Below are positions 15,137-23,336 of a stretch of DNA of 64,000 bases, in pieces. The translations under genes were made by a program, and so were the position numbers. The first letter of the stretch is position 1. Every line of letters begins with the position of its first letter. Location: contig CAVSAR010000003.1 in NCBI GenBank assembly GCA_963726085.1, positions 124,001-188,000 of the forward strand, written 5' to 3'. Under the pieces are notes generated by a model. The model was not told the origin of the DNA. It did not search any database and worked only from the letters and a program-made list of their open reading frames with translations. This DNA is from ZC4RG30 sp963726085 (GTDB lineage: Bacteria; Pseudomonadota; Gammaproteobacteria; Steroidobacterales; Steroidobacteraceae).

Positions 15137-16447
15137 ATGTGGCAGAAATTCTGGAGCCTGATGGACCTGGCGCTGTTTGGCGCGCACACCCTGGGCAACC
15201 GGCTGTATGCGCGCCTGCTGCGATTTCTGCGTTACCCGTACGCGTTGCTGCGCGACCTGCTCAACGGCGAACTGAACCTGCGCGCCACAGGCCTGGTATA
15301 CGCCACCCTGCTGGCGCTGATTCCCGCCGTGGCTTTGACCTTTGCGGTGCTCAAGGCCTTCGGTGCGCATCGCGAGCTGGAGCCACTGATCCTGGAGTTC
15401 TTCCGGCCCATCGGTGACGCGGCTGCCGAAAACATTACCCGGCGGCTGATGCAGTTCGCGGACAACGTGCGCAGCGGCCTGGTCGGGGTGGTCGGGTTCG
15501 GTGCCCTGCTGTGGACCCTGATTGGCACGGTCAAACGCATCGAGGACAGCATCAATTTCGTCTGGCGCGTGCGCAGCGCGCGCAGCATTCCCCGGCGCAT
15601 CGCCGAGTTCGCGGTATTGATCATCATCGGACCGCTGGTGATCGCGGCGGTGATCGCCTTCACCAAGGTCGCCTTCGACAGCGTGGCCACCCACACGCCG
15701 CAGGGATTCACGGCCGGCACCCTGGTGCTCAAGGCCGTGATCTTCCTTGCCCCCTATGCCATCGTCACCGGCCTGTTCACGGTCATGTATTTGCTGCTGC
15801 CCAATACCCGGGTGCGGCTGGTGCCCGCCCTGGTCGGGGGATTCACTGCAGGGCTGCTATGGGCCGCAACCGGCAAGCTGTTCACCACGCTGGTGCTGGC
15901 CAGCTCGCAGATGAAGCTGGTGTATGCCGGCTTCGCCATCATTGCCGCGGTCATCGTCTGGACCTACCTCGGGTGGCTGATCCTGTTGATCGGCGCACAG
16001 CTGGCGTTCTACGTGCAGAACCCCAATTACCTGCGCCTCGGACATGCGGTACTGCGACTGTCCAGCCGTGAAAAGGAATTGCTGGCAGTGGACATGATGG
16101 TGCACCTGGCCGACGCGCTGCGTAACGGCACGCCGCCCTGGTCGGTCGACGCGCTAAGCCGCAAGCTGGGACTGCCCGGCATCGCGGTGGCCGACATGGC
16201 CGGCAACCTGGAACGCTCCGGGCTACTGGCCCAGGCCGACAATGGAACACTGTTCCCAGCGCGCGAACTCACCGGCATCAGGCTGACGCAAATTCTCGAT
16301 TGCGCGCGCTCCGACAGCAGTGGACACGTGCCGTTGACGCGCGCGGCGGCGCCCAGTGCGGCGCGACTGCAGGAAGAACTGGAGCGGGCCTGGCACGAGG
16401 CCTGTGGCCACCGCACCCTGGCGGACCTCATCGCCCCGGCGCGCTGA
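15137..16447 (+). CDS. YihY/UPF0761 family inner-membrane protein
   Basis: A 436-residue integral membrane protein of the YihY (formerly BrkB) family. About six hydrophobic segments occupy residues ~45-290, with the family motifs LRATGLVYATLLALIPA, the VGFGALLWTLIGTVKRIEDSINFVW stretch, and FAIIAAVIVWTYLGWLILLIGAQ. The C-terminal ~140 residues are cytosolic, including a winged-helix-like region (SVDALSRKLGLPGIAVADMAGNLERSGLL, ~335-365). The molecular function of the family is not established. It follows purC by 13 bases and is convergent with pmbA, 5 bases apart. Confidence 0.88.
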   Translation: MWQKFWSLMDLALFGAHTLGNRLYARLLRFLRYPYALLRDLLNGELNLRATGLVYATLLALIPAVALTFAVLKAFGAHRELEPLILEFFRPIGDAAAENITRRLMQFADNVRSGLVGVVGFGALLWTLIGTVKRIEDSINFVWRVRSARSIPRRIAEFAVLIIIGPLVIAAVIAFTKVAFDSVATHTPQGFTAGTLVLKAVIFLAPYAIVTGLFTVMYLLLPNTRVRLVPALVGGFTAGLLWAATGKLFTTLVLASSQMKLVYAGFAIIAAVIVWTYLGWLILLIGAQLAFYVQNPNYLRLGHAVLRLSSREKELLAVDMMVHLADALRNGTPPWSVDALSRKLGLPGIAVADMAGNLERSGLLAQADNGTLFPARELTGIRLTQILDCARSDSSGHVPLTRAAAPSAARLQEELERAWHEACGHRTLADLIAPAR

Positions 16448-16452
16448 TCCTT

Positions 16453-17799
16453 TTAGGCACCAGCGATGGTGACCTCGTCCAGCAACACCGAACCGGTACG
16501 GATGGCACCGCGCTCGTCCACGTCCGAGCCGACCGCCCGCACGCCCTGGTACATCTGCCGCAGGTTGCCGGCGATGGTCACTTCAGCCACCGGGAAGCGG
16601 ATCTGCCCGTCCTCCACCCAAAAGCCCGTCGCCCCGCGCGAGTAATCGCCGGTCACGGCGTTGACGCCGTCGCCCATCAATTCGGTGACGTACATCCCGG
16701 TACCCATGGTCGCCAGCAATTGCTGCAAGTCCTGCGGGCCCAGGGCGGAACTGACCTGCAGGTTGTGGATGCCGCCGGCGTTGCCAGTCGTATGCAGTCC
16801 GAGCTTGCGGGCCGAGTAACTGCCCAGCACATAGCCCTGCAGGACCCCGTCGCACACCAGGTCGCGATCGCGGGTCGATACGCCTTCCGCGTCAAACGGC
16901 GCGCTGGCCAGCGCGCCGCGCAGGTGCGGCCGCTCCCGCATCTGCACATGCGACGCCAACACCTGCGTGCCCGCCGCATCCAGCAGGAACGAAGACTTGC
17001 GGTACTGGCTGGATCCCTGCACTGCGGAGAGCATGTGGCCGAACAGGCCGCGCGCAAGGTCTGCGGCAAACAACACCGGTGACTTGCGGGTGCTGACCTG
17101 TCGGGCACCAAGGCGTGCGATGGCGCGCTCGCCGGCACGGCGCCCGATGTGCTCCAGTGGCTCCAAGCCCGATGGGTCACGCGCAGTGGAATACCAGTAG
17201 TCGCGCTGCATGTCCTCGCCTTGCTGGGCGAGCAGGACGCAGCTGAGGCTATGGCTGGTGCTGGGATAGCCGGCCAGGAAGCCGTGGGAATTGCCGTACA
17301 CGCGCACGCCGCGGTGCGTCGACACCGACGCGCCCTCGGAGTTGCTGAGGCGTCGGTCCACGGCCAGTCCGGCCGCCTCGCAGGCACGCGCTATTTCGAT
17401 GGCGTCCTCGGGCGACAGATCCCAGGGGTGATACAGCCCCAGGTCCGGCACCACGCTGGCCATGTCCGCCGCGTCGGCCAGTCCCGCGTACTCATCGCGT
17501 GCGGTATGACGGGCGATGGAGCAGGCCTTGCGCACCATCTCGCGCACGGCCTCCGGACGCAGGTCGGCGCTGCTGGCTGAGCCCTTGGCCTGGTTGAAGT
17601 AAACCGTGATCCCCAGCCCCCGATCGCGCTGGTACTCGACGGTCTCGACTTCCCCGAGGCGCACGGTGACGTTGAGTCCCTGCTGCAGGCTGACGTCCGC
17701 TTCCGCCTGGGTGGCCCCCGCGTCGCGCGCCTCACGCAGCGTGAACGCGGCAATGTCAGTCAGTTCCTGGATCCGGGATGCGTCTATGGCCTGTGACAT
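16453..17799 (-). CDS. pmbA: Metalloprotease subunit TldE/PmbA
   Basis: A 448-residue PmbA (TldE), the partner subunit that forms the TldD/E heterodimeric protease. This complex cleaves unfolded peptides, matures microcin B17 and degrades CcdA. The C-terminal half shows the family segments GLFGHMLSAVQGSSQYRKSS, LGLHTTGNAGG and NAVTGDYSRGATGFWVEDG. As expected for TldE, it lacks the HExxxH zinc site carried by TldD, which is encoded 3 kb away. The start ATG at 17799 is 8 bases after a TACAAT hexamer and 18 bases from the divergent darP-like start. Confidence 0.94.
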   Translation of the reverse strand: MSQAIDASRIQELTDIAAFTLREARDAGATQAEADVSLQQGLNVTVRLGEVETVEYQRDRGLGITVYFNQAKGSASSADLRPEAVREMVRKACSIARHTARDEYAGLADAADMASVVPDLGLYHPWDLSPEDAIEIARACEAAGLAVDRRLSNSEGASVSTHRGVRVYGNSHGFLAGYPSTSHSLSCVLLAQQGEDMQRDYWYSTARDPSGLEPLEHIGRRAGERAIARLGARQVSTRKSPVLFAADLARGLFGHMLSAVQGSSQYRKSSFLLDAAGTQVLASHVQMRERPHLRGALASAPFDAEGVSTRDRDLVCDGVLQGYVLGSYSARKLGLHTTGNAGGIHNLQVSSALGPQDLQQLLATMGTGMYVTELMGDGVNAVTGDYSRGATGFWVEDGQIRFPVAEVTIAGNLRQMYQGVRAVGSDVDERGAIRTGSVLLDEVTIAGA

Positions 17800-17817
17800 G
17801 GGCCATAATTGTACGGT
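17800..17817. promoter_or_regulatory. 18-base divergent promoter space pmbA/darP
   Basis: CATAAT on the plus strand (17804-17809) and TACAAT on the minus strand (17813-17808) overlap by two bases, and each ends 8 bases before its ATG. Both transcripts would be leaderless, and the two genes cannot both be occupied by polymerase at once. Confidence 0.5.
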
Positions 17818-18138
17818 ATGGACATCAGCGACGATGAACAGGAACTGCCACCGAGCAAGAGCGCGCGCAAGCGCGAGGCGCTGGCGCTGCAGAAACTGGG
17901 AGAACGGCTGGTCAAGATGCGGCCGCAGGACCTGGCAACACTGCCGCTGACCGACCCGCTGGTGGAAGCGATAACCGAAGCGCAGCGCCTGCGCAGCCGG
18001 GCAGCGCTGGGGCGGCAGCACCAGTACATTGGCAAGTTGATGCGCGACGTGGATTTCGGGGCGCTGGAAGCCGCGCTGGAGGGCCTGACGGTCACCCGCA
18101 ACACGCATGCTAGACTACGCACCAACCCGCAAAAATAG
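17818..18138 (+). CDS. darP: Short DarP/YjgA-family (DUF615) ribosome-associated protein
   Basis: A 106-residue protein matching the N-terminal part of DarP/YjgA, a 50S-associated assembly factor normally ~170-185 residues long. The KSARKREALALQKLGERLV helix, the ATLPLTDPLVEAITEAQRL segment and RRQHQYIGKLMRDVD-like region (GRQHQYIGKLMRDVD) are conserved. The usual C-terminal helices are missing; the ORF stops 13 bases before purE, so there is no space for them. It may be a genuine short form or a truncation. The start is set by the overlapping divergent promoter. Confidence 0.8.
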   Translation: MDISDDEQELPPSKSARKREALALQKLGERLVKMRPQDLATLPLTDPLVEAITEAQRLRSRAALGRQHQYIGKLMRDVDFGALEAALEGLTVTRNTHARLRTNPQK

Positions 18139-18151
18139 CGTGAACCGCGAA

Positions 18152-18643
18152 ATGAGTCCGCTGGTTGGCATCATCATGGGGTCGCGTTCCGACTGGGAAA
18201 CCCTCAGCGCGGCAGCCGAGCTGCTGACGCAACTGGGCGTGCCATATGAGGTAAAGGTGGTGTCGGCGCATCGCACCCCCGACCTGCTGTTTGAATACGC
18301 CGCCAGCGCCGAGCTGCGCGGGCTGTCGGCGATAATCGCCGGCGCCGGTGGCGCGGCGCACCTGCCGGGCATGACCGCGGCCAAGACACGGGTGCCGGTG
18401 CTGGGCGTGCCGGTGCAAACCAAGACGCTCAGCGGCATGGATTCGCTGCTGTCCATCGTGCAGATGCCCAAGGGCGTGCCGGTGGCCACTTTTGCCATCG
18501 GGCCTGCGGGAGCCGCCAATGCCGCGCTGTTTGCCGCAGCCATCATTGCCCTGCACGATGCATCGGTGGCTGCAGCGCTGCAGCGCTACCGCACCGCGCA
18601 GACCGACGCCGTGCTGGCGAGTCCGGACCCGCGTCAGTCGTGA
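18152..18643 (+). CDS. purE: N5-carboxyaminoimidazole ribonucleotide mutase
   Basis: A 163-residue class I PurE converting N5-CAIR to CAIR. The diagnostic GIIMGSRSDWETL, VVSAHRTPDLLFEYA (catalytic His) and AGAGGAAHLPGM motifs are present. A GTG four codons upstream is in frame, but the ATG at 18152 aligns with the family start. The stop overlaps the purK GTG start as GTGA, so the pair is translationally coupled. Confidence 0.96.
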   Translation: MSPLVGIIMGSRSDWETLSAAAELLTQLGVPYEVKVVSAHRTPDLLFEYAASAELRGLSAIIAGAGGAAHLPGMTAAKTRVPVLGVPVQTKTLSGMDSLLSIVQMPKGVPVATFAIGPAGAANAALFAAAIIALHDASVAAALQRYRTAQTDAVLASPDPRQS

Positions 18644-19734
18644 CCATCGGCGTCCTGGGCGCCGGCCAGCTGGGCCGCATGATGGCGCTATCGGGCTACC
18701 CGCTGGGACAGCAGTTCCTGTTCCTTGATCGCGAGCCGGCAACCCCGGCACACCAGGTGGGTCCGTCGCTGTTTGGCGGGTTTACGGACCCGAAACTGCT
18801 GGACAAAATGGCCAGGCACTGCGAAGTGGTCACGGTTGACTGGGAAAATGTGCCCGCCGCGTCGCTGGAGCGGCTGGCCGCGCGCACCCGGGTGGCCCCG
18901 CCAGTGCACGCACTGGCCACGGCGCAGGATCGCCTGCTGGAAAAATCCCTGTTCGCCAAGCTGGGCATTCCCACCAACAGCAACCAGGCGGTGGATTCCA
19001 TCGTGGACCTGCGCCAGGCGGCCACTGCCATCGGCTTGCCCGGCGTGCTCAAGACCCGGCGCATGGGCTACGACGGCAAGGGGCAGTTCGTGCTGCGCAC
19101 TGCAGCCGACATCGAGCCCGCATGGCAGGCACTGGGCGCGCAGCCCCTGCTGTATGAACAGTTCGTGCCATTCGACTACGAAGTATCGGCCATCGGCGTT
19201 CGTGGGCTTGGCGGGCAAATGGCCATGTACCCGCTCAATCGCAACCTGCATCGCGACGGCATCCTGCGCCTGACGCGCGCGCCGTGGAAGGCCCCGCAAC
19301 TGGAAACGGTCGCGCGCCGGCACATGTACCGCGTGCTGCGGCATTTCGACTACTGCGGCGTGCTGGCCATCGAGTTCTTCGTGCGCCGGGGGCAACTGGT
19401 GGCCAACGAAATGGCGCCCCGCGTGCACAATTCCGGGCACTGGACCATCGAGGGCGCAATCACCAGCCAGTTCGAGAATCACGTGCGGGCGATAACCGGA
19501 TTGCCACTGGGCGATACGCGCGCCACCGGACACAGCGCCATGATCAACCTGATCGGCTCCATGCCCGCGCCTGGCCCGCTGCTCCGGGAAAGCGGCCTGC
19601 ACTTACATGATTATGGGAAATCGCCGCGTCCCGGTCGCAAGCTCGGACACCTGACCATTGTAGAATCCACAGCGGCCGCCGCCGACCGGCGCGCAGCCAG
19701 AATATTGCGCCGAATCGAATCTCGCCAGACCTGA
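18640..19734 (+). CDS. purK: 5-(carboxyamino)imidazole ribonucleotide synthase
   Basis: A 364-residue ATP-grasp enzyme that carboxylates AIR with bicarbonate to give N5-CAIR, the substrate of PurE. Motifs are IGVLGAGQLGRMMALSGYPLG, TVDWENVPAASLERLA, KTRRMGYDGKGQFVL (ATP-grasp Gly loop), YEQFVPFDYEVSAIG, and ANEMAPRVHNSGHWTIEGA (metal-binding region). The start is GTG, overlapping the purE stop. The next gene begins 6 bases after its stop. Confidence 0.96.
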   Translation: MTIGVLGAGQLGRMMALSGYPLGQQFLFLDREPATPAHQVGPSLFGGFTDPKLLDKMARHCEVVTVDWENVPAASLERLAARTRVAPPVHALATAQDRLLEKSLFAKLGIPTNSNQAVDSIVDLRQAATAIGLPGVLKTRRMGYDGKGQFVLRTAADIEPAWQALGAQPLLYEQFVPFDYEVSAIGVRGLGGQMAMYPLNRNLHRDGILRLTRAPWKAPQLETVARRHMYRVLRHFDYCGVLAIEFFVRRGQLVANEMAPRVHNSGHWTIEGAITSQFENHVRAITGLPLGDTRATGHSAMINLIGSMPAPGPLLRESGLHLHDYGKSPRPGRKLGHLTIVESTAAAADRRAARILRRIESRQT

Positions 19735-19740
19735 ACCAAA

Positions 19741-21048
19741 ATGTACACGGAGTTATTCAAGCTCAAGGATCTACCGTTCAGGCTCAGCCCTGACCCGGAA
19801 TTCCTGTACCTGTCGAAGAACCATGCCCGCGCCAAGGCGTACATGGAATCCACGATCTGGTTCACCGACGGCTTCGTCGTGATCACCGGGGAGATCGGGG
19901 CCGGCAAGACGACGCTGATAGAGACGTTCCTGCGCGAACTGGAAAAGGACGTGGTGGTCGCGCAGATCAACCAGACGCAGGTCTCGGCCATCGAGTTCCT
20001 GCAGGCGGTGCTGGTGCAGTTCGGATTTACGCCCTTCAAGATGAAGAAGGCCGAATTGCTGGCAACGCTCAACACATTCCTGATCGAGCAGTACGCCGCC
20101 GGTCGCAAGGTAATGCTGATCGTCGACGAGGCGCAGAACCTGCCGCTGCGCACGCTGGAGGAGATCCGCATGCTCTCCGGGGTGGAGACCACCAAGGACA
20201 AGGTGCTGCGCATCATCCTTGCCGGGCAGCCGGACCTCAATGAGAAACTCGACTCGCCGGACCTGATTCAGCTGGCGCAGCGCGTGCGGCTGCGCTTTCA
20301 CCTGACGGCGCTGTCGGAGGAAGACCAGCACGCCTACGTGCTGCATCGGCTGGAGGTGGCAGGTTCCGAAGGCCGCAGGATCTTCGAGGAATCCGCTTTC
20401 CCGCTGCTGTTCCGCTACGCGGGCGGCGTGCCACGCCTGATCAACACCCTGTGCGAGACGGCGATGATGGCGGCATTCAATGTCGACCGCGACCATGTGC
20501 TGGAGGAAGACGTGCGCGCGGCCATCGAGGAACTGCAGTGGGTGGACTTTGCGACGCGGCTGGCCGGACATCGCGCGGCGCGCGCGAGCGCCGACGCGGA
20601 CTTCAACTCCACCGGCCGCTTCGAAACCGACAGCACCGGGCGGCAGCATCCCGGACCCAGCCTGTATGTAGGCCCAAATGACGCCCGACACGGGGAGACC
20701 CTGCCGGACGTGCCACTGGCCAGGATCATCGTCGCATCGGAGGGCCGCACGGTCGGCGAGCTGCCGTTACACCTGGGGCGCACGGTGGTCGGGCGCACGC
20801 CGGACAATGACCTGCAGATCGACAACCGCTTCGTCAGTCGTCACCACTGCCAGATACTGACCTCGCCCGACGGCTGCGTGATCGAGGATCTCAACAGCAC
20901 CAATGGGATTGTCGTCAAGGCCAAGCGGGTGCGTCACCACAACCTCAATGATGGCGACGTGGTGACCATCGGCACGCATGACCTGATCTATGTGGATGAG
21001 CGCGCGCACCATGCCGGTCCCGCGCATACCGAGACCCAGAAGATCTAG
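19741..21048 (+). CDS. ExeA/GspA-like AAA ATPase fused to a C-terminal FHA domain
   Basis: A 435-residue two-domain protein. Residues ~1-285 are an ExeA/GspA-type (AAA_22) ATPase: the N-terminal FRLSPDPEFLYLS, Walker A GEIGAGKT (~50-57), Walker B VMLIVDEAQNL (~124-133) and the GGVPRLINTLCE sensor region. A low-complexity linker (~285-325) leads to an FHA phosphothreonine-binding domain (~335-420) with GRTPDNDLQI, SRHHCQI and LNSTNG motifs. ExeA relatives normally end in a peptidoglycan-binding or TM region, and none is seen here. No GspB, exosortase or kinase gene is nearby, so the partner is unknown. It lies 6 bases after purK. Confidence 0.88.
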   Translation: MYTELFKLKDLPFRLSPDPEFLYLSKNHARAKAYMESTIWFTDGFVVITGEIGAGKTTLIETFLRELEKDVVVAQINQTQVSAIEFLQAVLVQFGFTPFKMKKAELLATLNTFLIEQYAAGRKVMLIVDEAQNLPLRTLEEIRMLSGVETTKDKVLRIILAGQPDLNEKLDSPDLIQLAQRVRLRFHLTALSEEDQHAYVLHRLEVAGSEGRRIFEESAFPLLFRYAGGVPRLINTLCETAMMAAFNVDRDHVLEEDVRAAIEELQWVDFATRLAGHRAARASADADFNSTGRFETDSTGRQHPGPSLYVGPNDARHGETLPDVPLARIIVASEGRTVGELPLHLGRTVVGRTPDNDLQIDNRFVSRHHCQILTSPDGCVIEDLNSTNGIVVKAKRVRHHNLNDGDVVTIGTHDLIYVDERAHHAGPAHTETQKI

Positions 21049-21053
21049 TCGCT

Positions 21054-22502
21054 TTAGTTGGTGCCGCCCACCGTCATTGCGTCGATGCGCAGTGTCGGCT
21101 GCCCCACGCCCACCGGCACGCTCTGGCCTTCCTTGCCGCAGGTGCCCACGCCGGCATCCAGCTGCAGGTCATTGCCCACCATGGAGACGCGCGTCAGGAC
21201 GTCCGGGCCGTTGCCGATCAGCGTCGCGCCCTTGATCGGCGCGGTGATCCGCCCGTTCTCGATCAGGTAGGCCTCGCTGGTGGAAAACACGAACTTGCCG
21301 GAAGTGATGTCGACCTGGCCACCGCCGAAATTCACCGCGTAGATGCCACGATCGACCGACGCGATGATCTCGGCCGGGTCATGCGGCCCCGGGCGCATGT
21401 AGGTATTGGTCATGCGCGGCAACGTCATGTGCGCGAAGGATTCACGCCGGCCATTGCCGGTGGAGCGCGTGCCGGTAAGCCGTGCGTTGTGGGAGTCCTG
21501 CAGGTAGCCCTTGAGCACCCCGTTCTCGATCAGCGTCGTGCACTGCGAGGGCGTGCCTTCATCATCGATGTTGAGCGAGCCGCGACGGCCGGGCAGCGTG
21601 CCATCGTCCACCACGGTGCAATGCGGGCTGGCCACAAGCTCCCCGACGCGGTTGCTGAAGGCGGACGTGCCCTTGCGGTTGAAATCCCCCTCCAGCCCGT
21701 GGCCGATGGCCTCGTGCAACAGGATGCCAGGCCACCCCGGACCCAGGACCACCGGCATGCTGCCGGCCGGTGCCGATACCGCTTCCAGGTTCACCAGTGC
21801 CTGGCGCACCGCCTCGCGCGCCAGCTTCAGGGGCCGGTCCCCCTCGACCAGTTCGACCAGGGAGTAGCGCCCTCCGGCGCCTGCATAGCCCTGCTCGCGT
21901 CGGCCGTTCTGCTCGGCGATGACCGAGACGTTAAAGCGCACCAGGGGCCGGACATCGGCAGCCAGCGCGCCATCGGAATTGGCCACCAGCATCACTTCGT
22001 GCACCGCATGACAACTGGCCATGACCTGCACGATGCGCGGATCCATGGCGCGCGTTTCGCGATCCACACGCTCCAGCCAAGCAACCTTGGCAGTGTCTTC
22101 CAGACTGGTCAGCGGATCGAAGCTGGAATACAGGCGCTGCGGCGCATTGCGTCCCCAGGCCTGCACGCCCTTGCCCGGAGTCTGCTTGGCGATGGCGCGC
22201 GCCGCGCGCGCCGCCTCGGCCAGCGCCGTGGGCTGGATCTCGTCTGAATACGCAAAACCGGTCTTCTCCCCGGCAATGGCGCGCACGCCCACACCTTCCT
22301 CGATGCTGGCGCTGCCTTCCTTGACGATGCCATCCTCCATCGCCCAGCTCTCTTCGCGTGACACCTGGAAGTACAGGTCCGCAGCGTCGACCGCGTGATC
22401 CATCACCAGCGACAGCGCGCGATCCAGGCCCTGGTCATCCAGTCCGCCCGGCGCAAGTATCGCCCGGCGCGCGAGGTTGAGGCTGTCGTCGGTTTGTGAC
22501 AA
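21054..22502 (-). CDS. tldD: Metalloprotease subunit TldD
   Basis: A 482-residue TldD, the catalytic subunit of the TldD/TldE protease. The zinc site HEAIGHGLEGD (HExxxH) is at mid-protein and the third-ligand region GTCGKEGQ is near the C-terminus; EGVGVRAI near the N-terminus is also typical. The start is TTG, supported by a strong GAAGGAG Shine-Dalgarno 7 bases upstream that overlaps the stop of the upstream nitrilase gene. It is the last gene of the maf-rng-nitrilase-tldD run and convergent with the ATPase-FHA gene, 5 bases apart. Confidence 0.95.
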   Translation of the reverse strand: MSQTDDSLNLARRAILAPGGLDDQGLDRALSLVMDHAVDAADLYFQVSREESWAMEDGIVKEGSASIEEGVGVRAIAGEKTGFAYSDEIQPTALAEAARAARAIAKQTPGKGVQAWGRNAPQRLYSSFDPLTSLEDTAKVAWLERVDRETRAMDPRIVQVMASCHAVHEVMLVANSDGALAADVRPLVRFNVSVIAEQNGRREQGYAGAGGRYSLVELVEGDRPLKLAREAVRQALVNLEAVSAPAGSMPVVLGPGWPGILLHEAIGHGLEGDFNRKGTSAFSNRVGELVASPHCTVVDDGTLPGRRGSLNIDDEGTPSQCTTLIENGVLKGYLQDSHNARLTGTRSTGNGRRESFAHMTLPRMTNTYMRPGPHDPAEIIASVDRGIYAVNFGGGQVDITSGKFVFSTSEAYLIENGRITAPIKGATLIGNGPDVLTRVSMVGNDLQLDAGVGTCGKEGQSVPVGVGQPTLRIDAMTVGGTN

Positions 22503-22514
22503 GGCTGTGCTCCT

Positions 22515-23336
22515 TCAATCCAATGTGCGGCCCAGCACGCGATGTTCAAGGGCCGGAAACTCCGCACGCACCCGTGCCTGGCGCGCGAAATCGATTTCAC
22601 CGACCGCCACGCCCTCGCCGGCGGGCAGTTCGGCAACCTTTGCTCCCCAGCAGTCGATCACGGTGCTGTGGCCATACGTGCGCCGTCCGTTTTCATGCTC
22701 GCCCACCTGGGCCGACGCCACCAGGTAGCACAGGTTCTCCACCGCCCGGGTGCGCAGCAACAGGTCCCAGTGCGCCTCGCCGGTGGGTACGGTGAAGGCC
22801 GCGGACACCGCGAAGAACTCAGCGCCCTGGTCGATCATGCGCCGAAACAGCTCGGGGAAACGCAGGTCGTAGCATACAGCCACGCCCACGCGACCGGCGG
22901 GCGTCGGCACCACCACCACCTGGCGGCCCGGGGTCATGCCCGCGGACTCGCGGTGGCTCTCCGCGGCACCCGGGACGCTGACGTCGAACAGGTGGATCTT
23001 GTCGTAGCGGCCCAGCCGCGCGCCGTCCGGGCCATAGACCAGGCTGGCGGCCGCCACGCGCGTTTCGCCAGGGACCTGCAACGGGATGGTACCCCCGACC
23101 AGGGTGATTCCCAGCTCGCGGGCGCCGGCAGACAGCATCCCCTGGATGGGGCCTTCCCCATCGGCCTCGGCGATGGCCCGCTTGTCGCGCTCCTGGCGGC
23201 TCATCAGCGCGAAGTTCTCCGGCAGCACCGCCAGCACGGCGCCGGCGTCTGCCGCGGCGCGCAGCAGCCGCCGCGCGGTGGCGAGGTTGCGTGCCACGTC
23301 GGTGCCGCTGGTCATCTGGACGGCCGCGACCTTCAT
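22515..23336 (-). CDS. Carbon-nitrogen hydrolase, Nit1-like deaminated-glutathione amidase candidate
   Basis: A 273-residue nitrilase-superfamily amidase. The Glu-Lys-Cys triad is visible: Glu in VLPENFALM, Lys in RYDKIHLFDV and Cys in AVCYDLRFPELFR. The spacing and the FPELFRRMIDQGAEFF segment match the Nit1/YbeM branch, whose known activity is repair of deaminated glutathione; an omega-amidase role is the alternative. Its position between rng and tldD is conserved in Pseudomonas and relatives. The start overlaps the rng stop as ATGA. Confidence 0.88.
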   Translation of the reverse strand: MKVAAVQMTSGTDVARNLATARRLLRAAADAGAVLAVLPENFALMSRQERDKRAIAEADGEGPIQGMLSAGARELGITLVGGTIPLQVPGETRVAAASLVYGPDGARLGRYDKIHLFDVSVPGAAESHRESAGMTPGRQVVVVPTPAGRVGVAVCYDLRFPELFRRMIDQGAEFFAVSAAFTVPTGEAHWDLLLRTRAVENLCYLVASAQVGEHENGRRTYGHSTVIDCWGAKVAELPAGEGVAVGEIDFARQARVRAEFPALEHRVLGRTLD

